A DNA stretch of 64,000 nt from Lysinibacillus fusiformis (GTDB lineage Bacteria > Bacillota > Bacilli > Bacillales_A > Planococcaceae), in the NCBI RefSeq assembly GCF_003049525.1, contig NZ_PYWL01000001.1, forward strand, positions 248,001 to 312,000, written 5' to 3'. The first letter of the stretch is position 1. Each line of letters begins with the position of its first letter. Below, piece by piece: positions 38,799-47,546 of this stretch. Position numbers and translations under genes: made by a program. The notes under the pieces were generated by a model, which did no database searches, had not been told where the DNA came from, and saw only the letters and a list, made by a program, of their open reading frames with translations.

Positions 38799-40448
38799 TT
38801 ATTCTACCGAAATAATATATGGGTATAACCCTTGTTTTCCATTAAATAATTCAACTTCTACGTCTGGATAGTTCTTCTCAATGAATGCTACTAACTCTGT
38901 AGCATCTTGTTCAGTTGTATCCTCTCCATAAATGACTGTTACAATTTCAGCATCCTCATCAACTAAATCAACGATTACTTTTTCAGCTGCATCTTTTAAA
39001 GCTGGTGTAGAAAGGACAATTTTTCCTTCTGCTAACGCCATAAAATCATCTTTATGGATTTCAACACCATCAATAGATGTATCACGCACAGCATAAGTTA
39101 CCTGACCTGTTTTTACATTTGCAAATGCATCCATCATTGTCTTTTTATTTAAGTCTACAGCCGCTTCAGGATTAAACGCTAAAATCGCAGCCATCCCTTG
39201 CGGAATTGTCTTCGTTGGGACAACTGCTGCTTCAATTTCTAAAAGCTCAACAGCTTGCTCTGCAGCCATCACTATATTTTTATTATTAGGTAGAATTAAA
39301 ACTTTTTCTGCACCAATTTCTTGTACTGCTTTAACGATATCTTCTGTTGAAGGGTTCATCGTTTGGCCACCTTCAATGACATAAGATGCACCGATCGAAC
39401 GCAATAAACCTGCAACACCCTCCCCCATCGCAATTGTTACAATAGCATAGGGATGTTTTTCTAATTTTTTCGTTGTCGTAGGTGCCTTATGTTCTTCACC
39501 GACGATAGCTGAATGTTGTTCACGCATATTATCGACTTTTATTTTCATAAGACTACCATATTTTTGTCCAATTGATAAAACAGAGCCTGGTTGCTCAGAA
39601 TGGATATGAACCTTGGCAATTTCTTCATCTGAAATAACAAGTAACGAATCACCTAAAGGACTTAATTCTTGACGGAATTGCTCCTCATTAAATGGCTCTT
39701 TCCCATCTTCTAAACGCACCATTATTTCTGTACAATAGCCGAATTCAATATCTTCAGTATTCATAAAGTCTTGAGCTCTATGATGCTCTGCATTGATTAA
39801 ATCATCTAATGTCGCATCATTTTTTTCTGGGAGAGGCTCTCCTTTTAAAGAAGCTAAAAACCCTTCATATACAAACAATAATCCTTGGCCACCACTATCG
39901 ACAACCCCTACCTCTTTTAAAACAGGTAGTAAATCCGGTGTTCGATCTAGCGATGCCTTTGCCTCTGCAGTAAAAGCTTCCATAACCGCAATGATATCGG
40001 TTTCAGTTTCTGCCACTTCTACGCCTTTTTTCGCCGCTTCTCGAGCAACCGTTAAAATAGTTCCTTCGACAGGTTTCATAACGGCTTTATATGCTGTATC
40101 TACCCCAGCTTGGAAGGCACCTGCAAAACCTTTTGCATCAATTGTTGCTTCTTTTTCAATGAATTTCCCAAATCCACGGAATAATTGTGATAGAATTACA
40201 CCTGAATTTCCACGCGCACCCATTAATAAACCTTTTGATAAGGCCTGTGCCGTTTTACCAATATGCTCTGAAGCATAAAGCTCCGTTTCCTTTGCACCAG
40301 ATGTCATCGATAAGTTCATATTTGTCCCTGTGTCACCATCCGGTACCGGGAAAACATTTAATGAATCTACATAATTTGCATTTTGGAATAGGTGATGCGC
40401 ACCCATTTGTACCATTTCTGCAAACTTTATACCGTCTAAAGACTGCAT
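38799..40448 (-). CDS. fakA: FakA (YloV), fatty acid kinase ATP-binding subunit
   Basis: Phosphorylates exogenous fatty acids presented by a FakB protein. The 549-residue protein has the N-terminal DAK2/DhaL nucleotide-binding domain (NVFPVPDGDTGTNMNLSM near residue 35, MGARGNSGVILSQL near 75), a central region (about 200-330), and the DegV-like C-terminal domain. It starts 18 bases after yloU, the standard yloU-yloV order. It complements the window's FapR/PlsX lipid genes. Confidence 0.93.
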   Translation of the reverse strand: MQSLDGIKFAEMVQMGAHHLFQNANYVDSLNVFPVPDGDTGTNMNLSMTSGAKETELYASEHIGKTAQALSKGLLMGARGNSGVILSQLFRGFGKFIEKEATIDAKGFAGAFQAGVDTAYKAVMKPVEGTILTVAREAAKKGVEVAETETDIIAVMEAFTAEAKASLDRTPDLLPVLKEVGVVDSGGQGLLFVYEGFLASLKGEPLPEKNDATLDDLINAEHHRAQDFMNTEDIEFGYCTEIMVRLEDGKEPFNEEQFRQELSPLGDSLLVISDEEIAKVHIHSEQPGSVLSIGQKYGSLMKIKVDNMREQHSAIVGEEHKAPTTTKKLEKHPYAIVTIAMGEGVAGLLRSIGASYVIEGGQTMNPSTEDIVKAVQEIGAEKVLILPNNKNIVMAAEQAVELLEIEAAVVPTKTIPQGMAAILAFNPEAAVDLNKKTMMDAFANVKTGQVTYAVRDTSIDGVEIHKDDFMALAEGKIVLSTPALKDAAEKVIVDLVDEDAEIVTVIYGEDTTEQDATELVAFIEKNYPDVEVELFNGKQGLYPYIISVE

Positions 40449-40466
40449 TCGATTTAGTTCCTCCTC

Positions 40467-40826
40467 TTAATTCGCTACACGAACGCCCTGTACAAAGATA
40501 TTGACAGATTTTACGCTCATACCCAATGTTTTATCTACTGTATATTTCACTTTCGACTGTACTTGGTAAGCAACTTCCGAAATTTTTGTCCCGTAACTAA
40601 CAATAATGTACATATCAATATGTAAATCGTCGTCTTGTTGTCGAATCACAACACCTTTTGCGAAGTTTTCTTTACGTAAAATATCAGTTAGACCATCACG
40701 AATTTGATGTTTAGATGCCATGCCAACAATCCCGTAGCATTCTACAGCAGCACCACCAGCAATTTGTGCAAGTACATCTGTTGAAATATCAATTTGGCCG
40801 AATTCACTGTTTAATTCAATTGACAT
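40467..40826 (-). CDS. yloU: YloU, Asp23/Gls24 family envelope-stress protein
   Basis: A 119-residue Asp23 family protein. It starts MSIELNSEFGQIDIS and has GVVIRQQDDDLHIDMYIIVSYG. I chose the ATG at 40826 because AAGGGGG is just upstream; the frame continues to 40871 without a site. Family members are linked to cell envelope homeostasis, but the exact role of YloU is unknown. Promoter at 40862-40891. Confidence 0.9.
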   Translation of the reverse strand: MSIELNSEFGQIDISTDVLAQIAGGAAVECYGIVGMASKHQIRDGLTDILRKENFAKGVVIRQQDDDLHIDMYIIVSYGTKISEVAYQVQSKVKYTVDKTLGMSVKSVNIFVQGVRVAN

Positions 40827-40861
40827 AGAAATGCCCCCTTGGCTCTTTTTGACTAAACTAT

Positions 40862-40891
40862 ATTGTAACACTTTCGTTGTAATTTAAGCAA
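40862..40891 (-). promoter_or_regulatory. Sigma-A promoter for yloU-fakA
   Basis: On the minus strand, TTGCTT (40886-40891), an 18-base spacer, then TACAAT (40862-40867), 35 bases before the yloU ATG. The stretch 40892-41134 beyond it holds nothing I recognise; it is AT-rich and probably spacer. Confidence 0.65.
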
Positions 40892-41134
40892 CCTAAGGGG
40901 GTAAAGAAAGGCTATGTAGCAACGTTTTGTGACTTTAAATCGACGTATTTATGAATTCATCAAAAATGGCGTTCTTACAATAAAATTTATTTCCGCCTAA
41001 TTGTGTTATGACGTATAACGCTCGGTTAGCAAGCTCATAGCCTAATTATATATGCCCTTACATCAAAATCTTATTAGGACACATGCCTATATGGCCTCTC
41101 TTTATTAATCTTAAACATCACAGTCAATTCTAGA

Positions 41135-41167
41135 TAAAAAAAGTTGATACTATGAAAGCATCAACTT
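41135..41167 (-). terminator. Rho-independent terminator downstream of the rocB-like gene
   Basis: 8-bp stem AAGTTGAT/ATCAACTT (41141-41148 with 41160-41167), followed on the minus strand by TTTTTTTATC. Confidence 0.85.
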
Positions 41168-41176
41168 TATATTGCA

Positions 41177-42781
41177 TTAAATTAAACTTTTTATAAGGGT
41201 ATCGATCATAACTGGCATTTCTTTAAAGGCACTATCCACATGTAATCTTTCTGTTTTTTGATGCGCATCCTTACCAAATGGTCCTACATTTAAGACCGGC
41301 CCTTGTAAAGCGGTCATTTCTTTAAATGGGATACTATACGTTTCCCCCCATACAGGTGTATTGCGTTCGAAGGCTAACCATTCATCTGATTCATCTGTAT
41401 AGTTCACATAGCTTAAATCACAAATTCCATTAAAATAATGGATTTGCTCCACCTCAACATCGAATGTTTGCGCCGTTTTCTTCATTAATTCAATCGATTT
41501 TATAATAAGTGGATGATTGGATGAATTAATAGCCGGGTAATAAGGTGGAGCATATAACAGGACAGTAGCTGGTGCTAATTCCTGACAACGTATCATAAGC
41601 TGATCAACAATGCGTATTGACTTTTCACGGTCATCCCACGTACTATGCTGAAGAACTTGAGATTTGATAGAATCGACTTCGGCAGCTCCCAGTTTCCGGA
41701 TGGCATGTTCTAAGAGAGCTTCATATCGCAATACTTCGACTGTCCCAACACCTTGTACTTTTTCTCGTTTACAAATTTGCACATACTGTTGATTACAAGC
41801 CGTCATTGCTTCGAATGCGACCTGTTCAAATATATCCATCACTTCTGCTGCTGTACGTTTTAATAAAAATACATTGTAAAGAGCCGCAGCACGATATGGC
41901 GTTTGTGTAGAGTATTCCATTTTTAAATCTTTTAGCTGTAAAGAGACTGGTAGTGGTGTACTCTCTCCTAAATCTGTTTCACGGAAAAGAGGATTCCACT
42001 CCATATGCTGTGTCATATAAGAAGCAATGAAATTAGCTGTCATTCCTTTTAAAGGTTCACCGACATGTGTTTCCTTCCCATAAAACAGTGCGGCGGGCAT
42101 TATCTTACCAATGGTGCCTGAATAAATATATTCATTCGTATCAGATGGTCCTTGTGAAAAAGACGGTTCACTATTTAAAAATAATTGATACGTTAAATCA
42201 TACTGTTCTCGTATTCTTACAAGCTCCACTACAGCAGCTCTCATTCCCGCTGAATTTACTTCTTCATCGGGAACCGCTGTTAAAATCAGATTAATTGGCC
42301 ATTGCTCGAAGCTTGCTTTTTCAATTAGCTGCATGTGTAATGCCAGTCCCATTTTCATATCCATTGTGCCACGACCAAACAAATAATTGCCTGATTCCAA
42401 ATCCAATCTAGCAGCTTCTGGTAAATCCTTTTTGTACTTAGGCTCCATAAGCTTTTTAGTCAATTCCTCAGGGAAAACAGCTAGAGGCTCTAATTCTCCA
42501 TATTCTTCAGTATGCACTGTATCAAAGTGACTAATTAGCACTACTGTGTTGGTTGCTGTAGGATGTTTATATAATGCTGTTACAGCGTTTCTTCCTAGAC
42601 CTGCTTCATGCAATTCGATCAACTCAGGATGCTTATTAAAATATGGAAGCGCCATCAATTTATTTTTCAATTTATAGGCAAATTCATTTTCACCCTCAGT
42701 CAATGTTCTACTGTCCCAGCTGACAATTTCACATAGTAGTGCTCGCAGTTTTTCTGGTGTATTCCACATATAATTATCCAT
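41177..42781 (-). CDS. rocB: RocB-like M20-family peptidase
   Basis: A 534-residue M20 peptidase resembling B. subtilis RocB, a protein in an arginine/ornithine catabolic operon whose reaction is not established. Metal-site residues are visible: ISHFDTVH (His85, Asp87), RGTMDMKMG (Asp141) and PDEEVN (Glu173/174). It differs from the typical shorter M20 peptidases by its long C-terminal half. It lies 36 bases after the amino-acid permease and ends in a terminator. Its place beside two guanidine-modifying enzymes supports a link to arginine or modified arginine. Confidence 0.82.
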   Translation of the reverse strand: MDNYMWNTPEKLRALLCEIVSWDSRTLTEGENEFAYKLKNKLMALPYFNKHPELIELHEAGLGRNAVTALYKHPTATNTVVLISHFDTVHTEEYGELEPLAVFPEELTKKLMEPKYKKDLPEAARLDLESGNYLFGRGTMDMKMGLALHMQLIEKASFEQWPINLILTAVPDEEVNSAGMRAAVVELVRIREQYDLTYQLFLNSEPSFSQGPSDTNEYIYSGTIGKIMPAALFYGKETHVGEPLKGMTANFIASYMTQHMEWNPLFRETDLGESTPLPVSLQLKDLKMEYSTQTPYRAAALYNVFLLKRTAAEVMDIFEQVAFEAMTACNQQYVQICKREKVQGVGTVEVLRYEALLEHAIRKLGAAEVDSIKSQVLQHSTWDDREKSIRIVDQLMIRCQELAPATVLLYAPPYYPAINSSNHPLIIKSIELMKKTAQTFDVEVEQIHYFNGICDLSYVNYTDESDEWLAFERNTPVWGETYSIPFKEMTALQGPVLNVGPFGKDAHQKTERLHVDSAFKEMPVMIDTLIKSLI

Positions 42782-42817
42782 AAAAATTCTCCTTTAAATC
42801 TCATTCGTTAAAGGTTC

Positions 42818-44245
42818 TTAACGAATATCTAGTGACTCTTCATTTTTGGTATCTGTAGTTGCCATAGGTGCTTTTTTTAATTTCAAGCGATAAAAAATCA
42901 TACAAGCAATAAAGAAGCCAATGCCATACAATAGGCCAATTCTTTGGGTTGGATCAAATGCTAAAAAAATCAAAATCACTAAACAAAAGAAAATACAAAA
43001 TATAGGTATTAATGGAAATAAAGGTGTCTTAAACTTTAAATCTGCTAAATTTCCACCCGACTTAATATAACGATAGCGGAACATTAATTGAGAAGCACAA
43101 ATCCCCATCCATGAAATCGTGACAGATATTCCTGCAACCGACATTAATAAAACAAATACCGCATCTGCTTCCATCACACTTGTTAGTAATGATAAAAGTG
43201 AGAAAACCATCGTAAAGATCAGTGCATTTAGAGGCACTTTATTTTTAGTAAGACGACCAAATAATTTTGGTGCCATTCCCTCATGAGACATCGAGAACAA
43301 TAAACGAGTTGACGCATACAAACATGAATTACCAACGGATAGAATCGCGGTTAAAATAACAAAATTCATGATACCAGCTGCATAGGGAACACCCGCTAAA
43401 TTCATCAACGTCACAAATGGACTCTCCATTAGACCAAGCTCTGATGATGGGAAGATGGCTGATAATACAATAATAGAAGCAATATAAAAAACAATAATTC
43501 TAAAAAGTATTGTCCGGATAGCTCTTGGAATATTTTTTTCTGGATTTTCGGTTTCACCGGCTGCAATTCCCACAAGCTCTGACCCCTGATAAGAGAAAAT
43601 AACATTCATCATCGTCACAAAAATAATGGTAATACCTGCTGGGAATAAGCCAGAAGGTGCTAAATTTGTGAGATGAGGTGTTGGACGATCTGCTAACGGT
43701 ATCATACCAAAAATAGCAGCCCCACCTATTATAATAAAGGCAATAACTGCGACTACTTTAATACTCGCAAACCAAAATTCTGCTTCAGCAAACCCCTTTG
43801 TAGTTAAAGCATTTAAGACAAATAAAAGAACCATAAATACAGCACACCATATCCAAATAGGGATATCTGGAAACCAATGCTGCATTAAAATTCCGGCAGC
43901 TGTGAACTCAACACCCGCTGTCGCTGCTGAACCGACAAAGTACATCCAGCCTAATGAAAATCCGGCTGAGGGGCTAATGAAACGTGTAGCATATGTTTGA
44001 AAGGAACCAGTAACAGGCATGTAAACAGCTAATTCCCCTAGACAGTTCATTACCATAAATAAAATTAACCCACCAAATAAATAACCAATAAGTGCTCCAC
44101 CTGGACCCGCTTGATTAATGGTATAGCCTACATTTAAAAATAACCCTGTTCCGATAACCCCCCCAAGTGAAAGCATTAATAAGTGACGACTTTTCATTGA
44201 ACGGTTTAATTGTTGATTGTGAACTTGATCCCCTTTATCCAACAT
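42818..44245 (-). CDS. APC-family amino acid permease (RocE/LysP-like)
   Basis: A 475-residue permease with about 12 membrane segments. The first reads MLSLGGVIGTGLFLNVG (about 24-40), a family hallmark, followed by ELAVYMPVTGSFQTYATRF and GWMYFVGSAATAGVEFTA. This matches the amino-acid permease group that includes RocE, HutM and LysP, which import arginine, ornithine, histidine or lysine. GGGAGGG is just upstream of the ATG. Its neighbours suggest arginine or a methylated derivative as substrate; this is inference. Confidence 0.85.
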   Translation of the reverse strand: MLDKGDQVHNQQLNRSMKSRHLLMLSLGGVIGTGLFLNVGYTINQAGPGGALIGYLFGGLILFMVMNCLGELAVYMPVTGSFQTYATRFISPSAGFSLGWMYFVGSAATAGVEFTAAGILMQHWFPDIPIWIWCAVFMVLLFVLNALTTKGFAEAEFWFASIKVVAVIAFIIIGGAAIFGMIPLADRPTPHLTNLAPSGLFPAGITIIFVTMMNVIFSYQGSELVGIAAGETENPEKNIPRAIRTILFRIIVFYIASIIVLSAIFPSSELGLMESPFVTLMNLAGVPYAAGIMNFVILTAILSVGNSCLYASTRLLFSMSHEGMAPKLFGRLTKNKVPLNALIFTMVFSLLSLLTSVMEADAVFVLLMSVAGISVTISWMGICASQLMFRYRYIKSGGNLADLKFKTPLFPLIPIFCIFFCLVILIFLAFDPTQRIGLLYGIGFFIACMIFYRLKLKKAPMATTDTKNEESLDIR

Positions 44246-44301
44246 TCATCCATCCCTCCCATATAATGTGAATATATTGAATATTCTGATATACAAATAA
44301 C

Positions 44302-44342
44302 GAAAGCACCCAACCAATTTATTTTTTTAAAATTGATTGGGT
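44302..44342 (-). terminator. Hairpin downstream of the DDAH gene, possible terminator
   Basis: 13-bp stem on the minus strand (44308-44320 with 44330-44342, one G-U) with an AT-only loop. It is followed by GCTTTCGTTATTTG, a weak U-tract. It pairs fully only on the minus strand, consistent with ending the upstream enzyme genes or attenuating read-through into the permease gene. Confidence 0.6.
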
Positions 44343-44356
44343 TCAAGTAGTATTAC

Positions 44357-45118
44357 TTAAAAACGTAATGATAAGCAGCTTAAGCCACCATCATGTTTTC
44401 TAAATTCGGACATTTCAAGTTCAATCGTTTGATAACCTAGATCGAGTAATTTACGATTTGTGTCCGGGTATCCTGCTGGAATAATAATATAATCATTGAC
44501 TTGAATACAGTTAGCAGAATATTCATCTTCCTTTGGAATAATAATTTTTTCATAGGATTCAAATGCCGGATGATCTACGAACTCACCAGCTAGCACCATA
44601 CGATTGTCTCCTACATAAGCAATACCCGTTTTTAAATGGAAGAATTCTTTTAATGGGATAATCGTCGCCTCATACCCCTCTTGTTCAACGATTTCCTTAA
44701 ATTGTTGTGCCCCTTCTTCATTTGTACGATCTGAAATTCCTACATAAAATTTCTTTTCAGCCTGTAATATGTCCCCTCCATCAAGCGTTCCAGATCCTTT
44801 TATATAATAAATTTTATCGTAGAATTGCTTTACAGCAGGTTCGATATCTTCAATTTCCCGGTTACGGGCAGCAGCTCCTGGATTTGAAATGATAGCAAAT
44901 TCTGGTGTTAAAACTGCCGTATCCTCTACAAATGTTGAGTCAGGAAATGCCTCATTCGCTGGTAATTGTGTTACTTCAACCTCACATTTTTTTAAAGCTT
45001 CTACATACTTGTCATGCTGCTCGTATAATTTCTCTAAAATCGGTTTTCCTAAATCACTAGTTGTTAAACCGTTTACAAAACTATTTCCTGGATTTTTAAC
45101 AATAACATTTTTAAACAT
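44357..45118 (-). CDS. Dimethylarginine dimethylaminohydrolase (DDAH)
   Basis: Guanidine-modifying enzyme fold expected to hydrolyse N-omega-methylated arginine to citrulline and methylamines. The 253 residues are close to bacterial DDAH length. Active-site signatures: DSTFVEDTAV (60-69), LDGGDIL (112-118), His161 in FFHLKTG, and the nucleophile Cys248 in DGGLSCLSLRF at the extreme C-terminus, exactly as in DDAH. It follows the divergent relative by 15 bases. A plain arginine deiminase is unlikely, since it is far larger. Substrate assignment is strong by motifs, not tested. Confidence 0.88.
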   Translation of the reverse strand: MFKNVIVKNPGNSFVNGLTTSDLGKPILEKLYEQHDKYVEALKKCEVEVTQLPANEAFPDSTFVEDTAVLTPEFAIISNPGAAARNREIEDIEPAVKQFYDKIYYIKGSGTLDGGDILQAEKKFYVGISDRTNEEGAQQFKEIVEQEGYEATIIPLKEFFHLKTGIAYVGDNRMVLAGEFVDHPAFESYEKIIIPKEDEYSANCIQVNDYIIIPAGYPDTNRKLLDLGYQTIELEMSEFRKHDGGLSCLSLRF

Positions 45119-45133
45119 TTCTTTTCTCTCCTT

Positions 45134-46006
45134 TTATGCTCTTATTACAGGACAAGTCAGACATGTAGGCCCGCCTGTTCCTAACACAGAAATTTGTTGA
45201 CCTTTATATTCAAATACCGTTGCACCAGCTTCGATTAGTTGCTGTTTTGTGACCGTGTTTCCTTCAGGAAGAACACAAACTCTAGGTGCAAGCGCTAACA
45301 CATTACAGCCAAGTGTATCGTATTCATCCTTTGGCACTTCCACTAACTGAATACCTCTTTCCACTAGTAATTGGCGGAAAAATACAGGCATTAAACGGGA
45401 ATGTACAACTGCTAAATCTTTATCAACCATACTAATGAAAGACATAAGATGTAAGCATTCAGCTTCACCTAAATCATGTGGTAGCTGTACCACTATAAAT
45501 TCATCTACCATTTCAGCTGTCATTTCTTTTAGCTGACGAATGGCCTCATCATTTGTTCGATAACCTCTCCCAACAGCAAGTGTTCGATCATCTAACCAAA
45601 CAATGTCTCCACCATCTGCTACTGCATCTCCAGTGAGTTCTCCGATTATGGAAATACCCTTGTCCTTTAAAAATTCTTTGTAGATGGAAGCTTCTGGCTG
45701 TCTTAATTTTTTTCCAGACTTTAATAAAATGGCACCCTTCGGCGTAAATTTGACTGGATCATGGGCATAAAGCGAGTCCAACCCTACCTCATCTGAAAGT
45801 GGTAGATAATCAATTGTGTCAACATACTTCTTAAGAATCTCAACAAATTCTGCATATTCCTTTAATGCTTCTTCAAAGTTGGGCTCAGATAAGTAGTTAA
45901 AAGTTTTCCATTCATCACTAAGATGTTTCTGACTTCGAAAAGCATCTTTTGGATGTTTTACTATTACGTGTTTTAAAGGTGTATACATCGACGAGCAATA
46001 ATGCAT
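45134..46006 (-). CDS. Divergent DDAH/arginine-deiminase-family hydrolase
   Basis: A 290-residue guanidine-modifying fold protein related to, but distinct from, the neighbouring DDAH. Signatures: YAHDPV (80-85), DGGDIVWL (131-138), His186 in CLHLMSF, and the C-terminal nucleophile motif GTGGPTCLTCP (Cys282, with Cys285). The reaction is unknown; candidates are methylarginine, arginine or another guanidino compound. Start chosen at 46006 (MHYCSS) because AAGGAG is 8 bases upstream; a GTG at 46015 would lie in that site. First gene of the two-enzyme unit, directly behind the promoter and operators. Confidence 0.8.
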   Translation of the reverse strand: MHYCSSMYTPLKHVIVKHPKDAFRSQKHLSDEWKTFNYLSEPNFEEALKEYAEFVEILKKYVDTIDYLPLSDEVGLDSLYAHDPVKFTPKGAILLKSGKKLRQPEASIYKEFLKDKGISIIGELTGDAVADGGDIVWLDDRTLAVGRGYRTNDEAIRQLKEMTAEMVDEFIVVQLPHDLGEAECLHLMSFISMVDKDLAVVHSRLMPVFFRQLLVERGIQLVEVPKDEYDTLGCNVLALAPRVCVLPEGNTVTKQQLIEAGATVFEYKGQQISVLGTGGPTCLTCPVIRA

Positions 46007-46019
46007 TCCCTTCACTCCT

Positions 46020-46056
46020 TTTCCGTGTAGTGGAAAACGTTTCCGTTTAGAGGAAA
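46020..46056. promoter_or_regulatory. Two tandem TTTCC-N7-GGAAA operators (probable IclR-regulator sites)
   Basis: Copy 1 (46020-46036) and copy 2 (46040-46056) are near-identical 17-mers, TTTCCGTGTAGTGGAAA and TTTCCGTTTAGAGGAAA, 20 bases apart, i.e. two helical turns. They lie just downstream of the predicted transcription start of the enzyme genes, and copy 1 touches the ribosome-binding site. An adjacent divergent IclR gene is the natural binder. The middle resembles a CcpA cre site only loosely. Confidence 0.75.
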
Positions 46057-46068
46057 GTTTATATGAAA

Positions 46069-46097
46069 AATATATGCGTTTTATGTTATACTGTCAA
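46069..46097 (-). promoter_or_regulatory. Near-consensus sigma-A promoter for the guanidine-enzyme genes
   Basis: On the minus strand, TTGACA (46092-46097), a 17-base spacer, then TATATT (46069-46074). All six -35 bases match. Transcription would start near 46062, about 6 bases before operator copy 2. The rest of 46098-46290 is AT-rich and should contain the iclR promoter, not clearly seen. Confidence 0.85.
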
Positions 46098-46290
46098 TAT
46101 ATTTAGAAAACTTTTTATTTTTCATTTTCTTCTCAAACCACTCTCAGTAAGCCCTGTTGAATTAAGTCTGAATTTTTCTAAAAGGGTATTCTCTTTCTTT
46201 TTGTATTCAATGAACTCATGGTCTCAGTAAGATTGGAACTAGACGTAGATGGAGAATAAAAATAAAATAGGAGAAAAGGAGGTAGGACAA

Positions 46291-47034
46291 ATGCAATTAT
46301 TAGAGCGGGCTATGACTATTGCGAAGGTTTTAGCTTCTGAAGCAAATGACAGTAGCTTGTCCATTTCGGAGCTTTCTACAAAATGTGATTTACCTCTAAG
46401 TACTTTACATAGAATTTTAAAAGCGATGATTAATCAAGGAATGATTGAGCAAGATGAACAAACTAAACATTATCGACTCGGGACCATTTGGATGGAACTC
46501 GGCTTGCAAGTCTATGATACGATGGATTATATTAGCAAAATCCGACCAGAGCTAGAGCGATTAGCAAGAGATGTTGAGGAAAGTGTCTATTTAAGTAAGC
46601 CAGCAGGTTTAGACACGATTATTATTGAAAGAATAGATAGCGCTGCCAATCCAATTCGTATTTATGACCAGCTGGGCATTCGTATACCTCTACATATTGG
46701 AGCAGCCAATAAGGCCATTCTCGCCTCTATGTCTGACGCACAATCGAAAGAAATATTAGAACAACTAGTAACGCAAGATGAAATGCCTGAACTGGAGGAG
46801 CAACTTCGTCAAATTCGACAACAAGGTTATGCGATTAGTCACGGAGAACGAACGGCTGGTACTTCCTCCATTGCCGTTTCCGTTTTAGATGGTTTTGGTG
46901 AAGTAATAGGAGCAGTAAGCATCGGTTTTGTCAGCTTTAATGTTTCTCAAGAGCACATTCTAACACTCATTGAACGTTTGGTTAATACCGGCAAACGCGT
47001 CTCACTGAAACTCGGTTATCGAGGAAAATATTAG
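46291..47034 (+). CDS. IclR-family transcriptional regulator
   Basis: A 247-residue regulator with an N-terminal winged helix-turn-helix (SISELSTKCDLPLSTLHRIL, about residues 23-42) and a C-terminal effector-binding domain (YLSKPAGLDTIIIERID, then LHIGAANKAILASM and the near-terminal AGTSSIAVSVLD). AAGGAGG lies 8 bases before the ATG at 46291; an upstream ATG at 46249 lacks a site. It is divergent from the guanidine-enzyme genes and shares their regulatory region, so it most likely controls them, probably as a repressor. Confidence 0.88.
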   Translation: MQLLERAMTIAKVLASEANDSSLSISELSTKCDLPLSTLHRILKAMINQGMIEQDEQTKHYRLGTIWMELGLQVYDTMDYISKIRPELERLARDVEESVYLSKPAGLDTIIIERIDSAANPIRIYDQLGIRIPLHIGAANKAILASMSDAQSKEILEQLVTQDEMPELEEQLRQIRQQGYAISHGERTAGTSSIAVSVLDGFGEVIGAVSIGFVSFNVSQEHILTLIERLVNTGKRVSLKLGYRGKY

Positions 47035-47121
47035 AAGAACTGATTCCTTCAAAGAAAATCTATTTTTGTTCATCAATTTTGCCTGTAAAGGTTTTTTTCT
47101 TGAAAGGTTATGTGAAAACTG

Positions 47122-47150
47122 TTGCACTGAACGCCATCGTATGTTAAATT
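47122..47150 (+). promoter_or_regulatory. Candidate sigma-A promoter for rpmB
   Basis: TTGCAC (47122-47127), a 17-base spacer, then TAAATT (47145-47150), 71 bases before the rpmB ATG. No terminator is obvious after iclR. Confidence 0.5.
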
Positions 47151-47221
47151 ATTATGGTATGTGAAATACCGAACTGAAATATAATAATCTTTCAGCATCA
47201 ACAGTAAGGAGGGAATACAAC

Positions 47222-47410
47222 ATGCCAAAACAATGTGTAATCACTGGACGTAAAGCTCGTACTGGTAACAACCGTTCCCACGCTATGAACGCTAACAAAC
47301 GTACTTGGGGTGCTAACCTTCAAAAAGTTCGTATCTTAGTTGACGGTAAACCAAAACGTGTATGGGTTTCTGCTCGTGCATTAAAATCAGGTAAAATCGA
47401 GCGCGTTTAA
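47222..47410 (+). CDS. rpmB: 50S ribosomal protein L28
   Basis: The 62-residue basic protein begins [24 protein letters not shown] and has [23 protein letters not shown], the L28 signature. AAGGAGG lies upstream of the ATG. It has one Cys (residue 5), so it looks like the zinc-independent form. In B. subtilis it sits between spoVM and yloU; here island 2 lies between it and yloU. Confidence 0.98.
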   Translation: MPKQCVITGRKARTGNNRSHAMNANKRTWGANLQKVRILVDGKPKRVWVSARALKSGKIERV

Positions 47411-47421
47411 TCGACGCTTCT

Positions 47422-47461
47422 AAAAAATCGATTTCGCTTTGAGCGTAAATCGATTTTTTTC
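47422..47461 (+). terminator. Rho-independent terminator downstream of rpmB
   Basis: Long stem AAATCGATTT-CGC paired with GCG-T-AAATCGATTT (one bulge) around TTTGA, followed by TTTTT. It ends rpmB 11 bases after its stop. Confidence 0.85.
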
Positions 47462-47512
47462 TTTGGTTATAGAATGATTACTGCAGTAAAAATCTACATA
47501 TAGCAAAGAATG

Positions 47513-47546
47513 AAAAAATCCGACTACTATTAGTCGGATTTTTTTA
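47513..47546. terminator. Bidirectional terminator between rpmB and spoVM
   Basis: 14-bp stem of AAAAAATCCGACTA and TAGTCGGATTTTTT around loop CTAT, with A and T runs on both flanks, so it can work for both strands. The stop codon of spoVM (47530-47532) lies within the hairpin. Confidence 0.88.

Noticed and set aside
39793..40278. Plus-strand open frame opposite fakA (161 codons)
   Set aside because: Antisense to a well-conserved gene with no start signal and low-complexity composition.
44246..44300. ArgR/AhrC box ahead of the permease
   Set aside because: Only one half-site (TGTGAAT) matches; the second half is missing, so it was not reported.
46031..46045. CcpA cre site in the IclR operator region
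   Set aside because: The centre GGAAAACGTTTCC is only loosely cre-like and is fully explained by overlap of the two TTTCC-N7-GGAAA repeats; kept as an alternative only.
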